Origin: Scytalidium lignicola
Taxonomy: Eukaryota; Ascomycota; Leotiomycetes
Reading direction: 5' to 3'
Length of the DNA stretch: 64,000 bases
Assembly (NCBI GenBank): GCA_002812745.2
Contig: NCSJ02000140.1
Coordinates: 1 to 64,000, forward strand
Of the stretch, positions 57,601-64,000 are shown piece by piece. Both the position numbers and the translations under genes were made by a program. Below the pieces are notes generated by a model. It saw only the letters and a list, made by a program, of their open reading frames with translations, did no database searches and had not been told where the DNA came from. The number at the start of each line of letters is the position of its first letter. The first letter of the stretch is position 1.

Positions 57601-59787
57601 ATCTTACAAATTATAAGTGAATAACAATTTAAAGCTCTTCTTTTATAATTTGTAATAGACTTAACAACTTACTTAATATATAATATAAAAATAGTCTTAG
57701 TTAATAAGTCTAAAGCTTCTTTTCTAACAATGAATGTTAAAGGTACATTTAACATAATCCTTTTTAGATAACTTGTTTGTAGACTATAAGAGTAAGGTTA
57801 GTTAGACTATCTAATTAAGTAAGTATAGTCTTTTACTATTAGTTAGTTTGTCAAGATTTACTTTGATAGAGAAATAAGCTTATTAATTAATATTTAGTAT
57901 AACCTTTTACAAAGTTCTTTAATCTCCTTAATTCTCTTTATATTATATATTGCCTTACTCTTTTAACTAAGTAGACTAAAAAGTAGATTTAAATATATAA
58001 ATGATATAAGCTTATTTATAGTTTTAATAAATTTACAAAGTAATTATGAAATACTTTAAAAAGACTTTTAAGAAGCATTTAATTAAGGTTTAGAAGAAAG
58101 GATAACCTTTGATCTTAAAAAGTCAGAATTAATACATTTTACTAGAAATACAAAGGATTTATACTTATTTGTTAGCTTATAAGTAAAAACTAGAATATAT
58201 ATAATTTAAGAAGATACTAAACTATTATAATGGCTAAGAGTTTTCTTTGATTGTAAACTTAACTTTAAATATCATATTTGTATTTTATCTATAAAAGTAC
58301 TTATAATTAGTAATACTCTTTACTCTTTAAGGAAAACTACTTATAAGGTCNTTTTTTATTTTTCTTCAACAGGTTATAATAACTTATATTTTGAAGAAAG
58401 GCTATTATGTAATTAAAACTTAATAACCTNAAAAAGTCAAGAGTAACTTGTAGAAGAGCCTCTTTAAAGTAGACTAATAATAATATTCTTTTATATCTTT
58501 AGCTATTAAAGAAGGTAATTCTTATAAGTACTTATATAATTCTTCTAGTTTACTAAACTATCTAAACCTTTGCTTTATACAAAGAGTTATAGTTATAATT
58601 ACTAAAGATTAAACTTAATTTAATCTTATAAACTTTTATAGTTTATACAACTTGTTTAGACTTGTTATATCCTTTATAGATTTATACAAATAAGATTCTC
58701 TAGAATAAAAGGCTAAATACTTAATTAGTATAACTTTTACTAACTCTTCTTAAGTTAGAGAAAGTTAACCTAATTTAATATACCTTATAAAAGGCTAAAG
58801 AGCCTTATACAGAAATAACTGCTTAGATTAATAACTTATAAGGTTAAACAAAGGAAAAGGTAATAAAAGACTTTTTAGACTTCTTTCTATTAATCTTATA
58901 ATTAAATCTACAAGTCTTTTCCAATAGTTCAAAAAACAAGGTTATAAACAATGTTATTAGTAGTAAAGTAGTAATTTATCAAAACGGATATTAAAAGGAT
59001 TAAAAGGCCTTTTCCCTTAACTATAATGTTAAGGTCTTTAACATTAAAGTTGTAATAGTCTTTTATAAAACAAACATAGCCTTTAATTCTTCTTTTTCAA
59101 AGTATACTACTAACTTTTAGATCTTTCTTAATAACCTTGAAGTTATAATATAACTTCTTGTACCCTTAATAAGCTTATCATAAGCTATCTTTACAAAGTT
59201 CTACAAAGTAACTTATAAATGGCTATTATAACTCTATTATCCTAAAGTTACTTCTGGATTAGTACAAGTTTAATAAGCCTTTGGACATTTAAATATCCTT
59301 AATAACAAAAAGGTTAATCTAACTACTAAGGAAAAGGTTTTACTCCCCTTGTTAACAGTTATAATTTATATTCTTATATCCTTAAAGTAAATCCTACAAA
59401 CAATTGTAAAGTAAGCTCTTATACAACTTTAAGTTTTCACAACTTTTGTAAACTATCAAAACCTAATAATAAGTTATATTCTATTAATAAACAAACTTCA
59501 AATATTATATAATACCTTAGGTTATATATTTATAGCTTATTTATAACATAAAGACTTTACTGTATATTATAAGTAGTTTAATTATAAAAATACAACTTTA
59601 TTTTACTCTTGTAAACAAGTTAAATTATTATTCTACTTTTACTTTTACAAAAAGAGTATTATTTACAAAAGGATTTATAACTTGCTTACATTAAAGGTAC
59701 TCTTATAACTACTTGAGATTGTAAAAGGAGTTATAACACTAATAAACTAGATTATAAAATCTAAATATTTTACAGAGATTTACTATT
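54660..59787 (+). mobile_element. Tad-like LINE retrotransposon, plus strand, RIP-degraded
   Basis: Readable blocks in the correct order for a Tad1-type LINE. There is a Cys/His-rich gag knuckle region near 55,560-55,760 (KSCSY, NLKCLVW). Reverse transcriptase runs about 57,700-58,150: LTMNVKGTFNIILFR, a LLQSSLISLILF block (usually QGSPxSP), KYINDISLF at 57,991 (usual YxDD box, first Asp changed), then FDLKKSELIHFTRN. RNase H lies near 58,980-59,350: NVKVFNIKVVIVFYK, then FLNNLEVII and GHLNILNNKKVNL. Nearly all differences from family consensus are C-to-T or G-to-A with many stops. A partial copy lies at 60,700-62,032. Confidence 0.7.
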
Positions 59788-60007
59788 TGTTAAGGATTAT
59801 GGACGATTAGTCCTAGACAGTGAACCGACGTCGGGTGCAAGAGGATAAGGTGTGTGTATTGTACAGATTAATTCTTGAAGAGCTCTTCTCCCCTTAGCAA
59901 TGTTAATGTACAAGTAAGCACGTGACTTCGCTACTCTAAGGATGATTAAGTAGGTCTCCTCTGCTACTACAGTACAGCTCTGAGGATCCGCCTTCAGGTT
60001 CTTAACA
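59788..60007. mobile_element. Solo LTR, 220 bp, with 5-bp target duplication, not RIP-mutated
   Basis: Ends TGTTAAG and CTTAACA form 7-bp inverted repeats. CTATT flanks both sides exactly (59783-59787 and 60008-60012). Its base composition is balanced (GACGTCGGGTGC, GGATCCGCC) although the DNA around it is almost pure A and T. It therefore entered after the neighbouring LINE had decayed, or escaped mutation because a solo LTR is too short for RIP. Confidence 0.82.
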
Positions 60008-60699
60008 CTATTATTATAATAAAGAATATTATAGATTATAAAAACTACTAATAGCTTATAAAGCCTTAAAAGCTTATTTGTAAACTCTTTCNTTTTTGTT
60101 TGTATTATTATTTGTTATCTTATTTTCCTTTTATAAAATTAAAAACAAATGGAAAGCTAAGGAGAAATAAGGCATCAAGTTAATGGTAAAGAGGATTAAT
60201 CACAAGCTAATGATAATTCTAATCATTTATAAGAGATAACAGGTTAATAGTTGTAGAATTGTATAAATACAATTATTATTAAAAAGCTTTATACTAGTAA
60301 ACTAGATAACACTTTAGAGGGCTTCCCTCTTTAACATCTTATGATCCATAAGGTTCTTCTAGGACACATGTCTAGACATATGCTTGTTAAACGTTAAATA
60401 GAAATATATACACATATATATACACACTTTAAAAATAGTAAGGCAATTCAAGTAACTAGAATATATATTAAACATGTTTTACCATTGAAGAAATAATACT
60501 TTACTTGCAAACCTTACTCTACGCTTTTACTACCTTGTCAGACGTTGTCTTGACATCCTAGGACACCAGAATAGCTTAATTATCCTCTGAACTAGCCATA
60601 TCTTCAATACTATCTCCTTTTCTCTTTATAGCCTTTACAAACTCTTTCTTAAGGATTACAAAATAATTAAAAGATAACTAATTAATTTACAGACTAACT

Positions 60700-62032
60700 A
60701 TGGAATATTAGGACATATTCTTATAGTTTGATACAGTTTAGAAGCTTTTAGCCAGACTTCACAATCCTTTATAAGTAATGTACAAAGATATATCAAATCT
60801 AGTATAATAACATTTTGATATATACCTTGTGGGTATTACCTTTATTATAAGCATTAACATCTCTTTAAAAAGCATTTCTCTTATTTCTTCCTTAATATTA
60901 ATAGATTCTTTAACCTTTTTATCAATAAATCTTTTAATATTAACAATTTCCTTTATATATACAGATATTATAGTCTCCTTAATATAAGTAATATAAGAAT
61001 TAGTCTAGAAAACAGGTTATAAAAGGAAATTATAACTTAAAACTGTATTAACTTATTAAGATATATGTTTATTTATTAGAATCTAAGACAATTATCTAGC
61101 TTATATAATTAACATCTTTATAATATTAGTCATTCTAAAGAAATTACTTATAGAAGATGTTTATCTAGTCAAAGAAGTCTAAGAAACTAAAATAAGCTTT
61201 GTATTATACACAAACTCTTTAAAAGCTCTTATAACCTTAGAATCTTATTCAGACAAAATCAAAAAAGACTATTATAAATTATTCTATAAAACAATAATAA
61301 GATTGAATAACTTATTAACTTAACTTTGTCCTTTAAACTGTCTAAACTTTTAAAGACAATAAAACAATTNAAAAATACAATAGTTATAAATGATATTCTA
61401 TTTAAAATAGTTTATAATGAAATAGGCTAACAGCTTATTAAAGTAGTACAATCCTAGCAAAGTATCAAAAGTAACCTTTTCTATACTAATTAATTTTTAA
61501 ACTTTAAGATAGAATCTTATACTCTGATTAAGAAAAATCTATATATATTAAGAATAACTATATTTACTTATTTGTTAATCTTAAAACCAAAGACTATTTA
61601 ATGTATAAGATACTTCTTTTAACATAATACTAGAAGTTACTCTTGTTTTTAACGTTATTGTATTTGTAAATTTAACAATTATACCAAAAAGAACTATCTT
61701 ACTTATTGTATAATTATAAAACCATATTCTTGTTTAACAAGATATATATATTGTAAAGGCCTTCATCTAGTAGATAACTTAAAATGCCTTGTCTAGTTAA
61801 CTTTAAATTAAACACTTATAAAAGTTAAATGCTTTATTATTATCCAAGCTAATAAAACAAATTAGAAAAAGGCTTGTTTATTTATAAATTGTACTAGGAT
61901 TATACTTAATAATATACAAATGGATAGAATAACTTTATTTATATCTCTTCTAATAATACTAGTCTAATAACTCTTATTAGACTTCTTTATAATAACATTT
62001 GCCTTTTGATATTTTACAGTTAAGATTGTAAA
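60700..62032 (+). mobile_element. Second, partial copy of the Tad-like LINE
   Basis: Collinear with 54,660-55,985 at a constant offset of about 6,047 bp; for example TAAGTAATATACAAA at 54,725 and TAAGTAATGTACAAA at 60,772. Differences are nearly all transitions. It has the 5' portion and the gag zinc-knuckle region, and stops exactly where the LTR at 62,033 begins. Bases 60,008-60,700 between the solo LTR and this copy are AT-rich tail sequence. Confidence 0.72.
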
Positions 62033-64000
62033 TGTTACAAAACTACGCTATCCAGATTACTAGATAGCCAAGGGTAAGGTAGATGTTCAAGGACAATGGA
62101 AATGTATGACATAAGCAACTAAGTCAAGAGTAAGATCTAGTATTGTATTTAGGTTGAACATGAGGAGTTTACTCTCATGTTCTTATAATGTGCTTATATA
62201 GATAATGAAATACAGTTAGACCTCTTAGACCCTCCAAGTCCTCTAAGTCTAATCATGTCATGTGATCACTAGGTTCTCTATATACACTTTACTGTGTATC
62301 AAGCCTTAGGCTTACATTAATCAGCTTGTTAAGTTAAACTTATAACATTATCCCCTTTTTACACTAGTATTACCTTAATGCTTAATTGTCATTATGAACA
62401 ATCTTATTGTTCATTAATCTATTCTTTCTTTCCAACATGCTATCAAAATGCTTGTTTCTTGATGATATTGTTCTAGAAGAAAAAGGAAGATCATGAAAAT
62501 ACCAAGAAGTATTAAACTTAAGAGATTATATAACCAAGTACAGTATTAAGATATCTTCTTGTGATTTCTACGCTTGAAACAGTTTGACTTGCCTAATAGT
62601 TTCTGAATCTAACTGTTGTAATAAGTACACTTGACAAAGGCATAAGTGCAAAAGTAAGAGTATTCTTGTAACTTCTTGGGAAATCCTTGATAAGGAAGAG
62701 GCTTGTCTTAAGGTCAAGGAGGAAAAGGCTACTTAGGTTATGGCTAAGAACATAGCTTGTCTTGCTTACCTTTGTAAACAAAAGAAGTTCTTTTGCAAAC
62801 ATATTAGTAAAATGATCTGCTATGGACTTTCTTCTTTGGACAAGTTAAAAGTTGTAGAAGAGAAAGAGAGGCAAGAGAAGTTGTCTGAAGAGTTATGTTC
62901 TGTCTCCATAGGCAAGGCTTCTTCTTCTGTTGTTAACCTCTTCTTCTTTGACCTTGCAATTCCATTGCCTAGAAATCCATTCTAAGATGAGTTTGATAAT
63001 ATACTTTTAATAACTCTTCATAGCTTATGAGATTAAAAGTAAGTTCTTATCTATTTTCACTTTCTGGATATCCTATTTATTTAACTAAATATTATAATTT
63101 CTTATAATATACTTTATAACTAATGATTTTCTCAACTTTATATTCTTTTTCTAGATCAACTTCTTCTAGTATCAATGTTTAAGCATTTTTAAGTATTAGT
63201 TTAAGAAGTAAAATATAGAAAACAAGATGTATCTTAACTATTACTGGTAATTTCAATTTATATGTTAAAGGTCTATAAACTTCCTTGATTTTATATAATC
63301 TTATCTTTACCTAATCTAGTTTATTATTTAGTCTTGTTGTTTTGATGTTTTTTTCTAAGAAGATAAACTTTATCCTCTTTTTTTGTATGCTAGTTCTATT
63401 AAGTATTTATAATTATAATACTTCTTTATTCTTTCTTTAGTATATTGAAGTGAGTTCTTGATCTTTTCTTGTATTTCTTCTATTTGTTTTATATGAATCT
63501 TTGTTGATTTGCTTGTGGATTCTAATTCTAATTTAGTATAAAACCTTTTTGGNTTTTTGTTTGTAATTTGTATAAAATGGAGTAATCTTAGTTGATTTGT
63601 ATAGTGTATTATTATATGCTATCTCTGTTATTAACAAGTAATTAACTTAATTATCTTGATTATAGTTGATATAACATCTAAGGTATTCTTTTAACTATCC
63701 ATTCAAACATTTTGTTTTCCTATTAGTCTGTAGATATTATGCTGTTGACAATTTCCTCTTAACTCTTATTCTTATTGTTATTGTTTCTTAAAACTTAAAT
63801 ATAAATCTAGTATCTTTATTAGAGATGATTTGTTTTAATAGTCTTTACTAAGACATTATTCTTTGTAAGAATATGTTAGTTACCTCTTTTACTCCTCAGG
63901 TTTCCTTGAACAGTTTAAATATTGCAAAATTAGTATAATGTTCAGTTATTATAAAGATGAAGTTATACTTGACCTTTATTGTATAATCTGTGGAAACTAG
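62033..64000 (-). mobile_element. Chromodomain Ty3/gypsy element, minus strand, 3' part
   Basis: Right-to-left element whose 5' end lies beyond the window. The 3' LTR is 62,033-62,347 (TGTTA...TAACA, 315 bp). Next to it on the minus strand is a polypurine tract, AAAAAGGGGATAA (62,348-62,360). Readable pol blocks on the minus strand are an integrase at about 63,530-63,980 (ISNKDTRFIFKF, RKLSTA, NGxLKEYLRCYINYNQDN, AYNNTLYKSTKITPFY) and a chromodomain end near 63,000-63,065 (YPESEN...ELTFNLISYEEL). Stops and C-to-T changes show RIP. It is inserted in the LINE copy to its left. A 69-codon frame at 62,593-62,802 is not a normal pol frame. Confidence 0.72.

Noticed and set aside
62740..62985. 81-codon plus-strand frame near the window end
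   Set aside because: Antisense to the gypsy element and of low-complexity composition; no domain.
1..64000. tRNA or rRNA genes
   Set aside because: No cloverleaf with A and B boxes or rRNA-like block noticed by eye; a covariance-model search would be needed to exclude a tRNA.

Overview
This is nuclear DNA of a filamentous ascomycete (Pezizomycotina, most likely a eurotiomycete of the Aspergillus/Penicillium/Talaromyces type). The signs are short 48-121 nt introns with GTAHGT-type donors and CTAAC/CTGAC branch sites, a Zn2Cys6 regulator, a HeLo-NACHT NLR, fungal MFS sugar porters, and transposons destroyed by C-to-T change in the style of repeat-induced point mutation (RIP). Gene-rich DNA (about 3-48 kb) lies between AT-rich repeat ground on the left (1-2.7 kb) and a large transposon graveyard on the right (48.5-64 kb).

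Layout. 1-3.2 kb: AT-rich DNA with LTR-like remnants. 3.3-5.0 kb: Zn2Cys6 transcription factor. 5.9-7.1 kb (minus): a four-exon J-domain protein. 8.0 kb: acyl-protein-thioesterase-like pseudogene. 9.5-10.9 kb: secreted GH18 chitinase. 11.8-14.9 kb: HeLo-NACHT STAND protein. 15.3-16.3 kb: Ap4A phosphorylase-like enzyme. 17.7-18.2 kb: aegerolysin pseudogene. 19.8-21.2 kb: DUF2235 hydrolase. 21.6-28.9 kb (minus): a 2,324-residue protein joining an SF1 (Upf1/ZNFX1-type) helicase, an NFX1-type zinc finger, three CbbX-like AAA+ modules and a coiled coil. It is divergently paired across 353 bp with a 488-residue protein (29.3-30.8 kb) that carries PD-(D/E)XK-like residues. 32.1-44.8 kb: a metabolic block of two MFS sugar porters, a phytanoyl-CoA-dioxygenase-like oxygenase, an argininosuccinate-lyase-superfamily enzyme and a truncated FAH-family hydrolase. 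47-48.1 kb: a broken AIG1-like GTPase-family gene.

Mobile DNA. Two pogo-like elements with long terminal inverted repeats and TA target duplications occupy 44,942-46,833 and 48,522-50,946. A MITE-like element (40,836-41,254) sits in the promoter region shared by one sugar porter and the lyase. From 51 kb rightward come a minus-strand LINE, a plus-strand Tad-like LINE, a second partial copy of that LINE, and a chromodomain Ty3/gypsy element inserted into the second copy. Two solo LTRs with exact 5-bp target duplications (36,911-37,110 and 59,788-60,007) are younger.

How the genes may work together. The NLR, the helicase/AAA+ giant, its nuclease-like divergent partner and the DUF2235 hydrolase make an interval of conflict- or quality-control-type proteins. 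The divergent pair is the best candidate for an undescribed system. The 32-45 kb block looks like uptake plus catabolism with its last hydrolase lost. Gene models were spliced by hand; reading frames were checked to close exactly across every intron. The 19 N bases mostly abut homopolymers, and two of them appear to be spurious extra bases.
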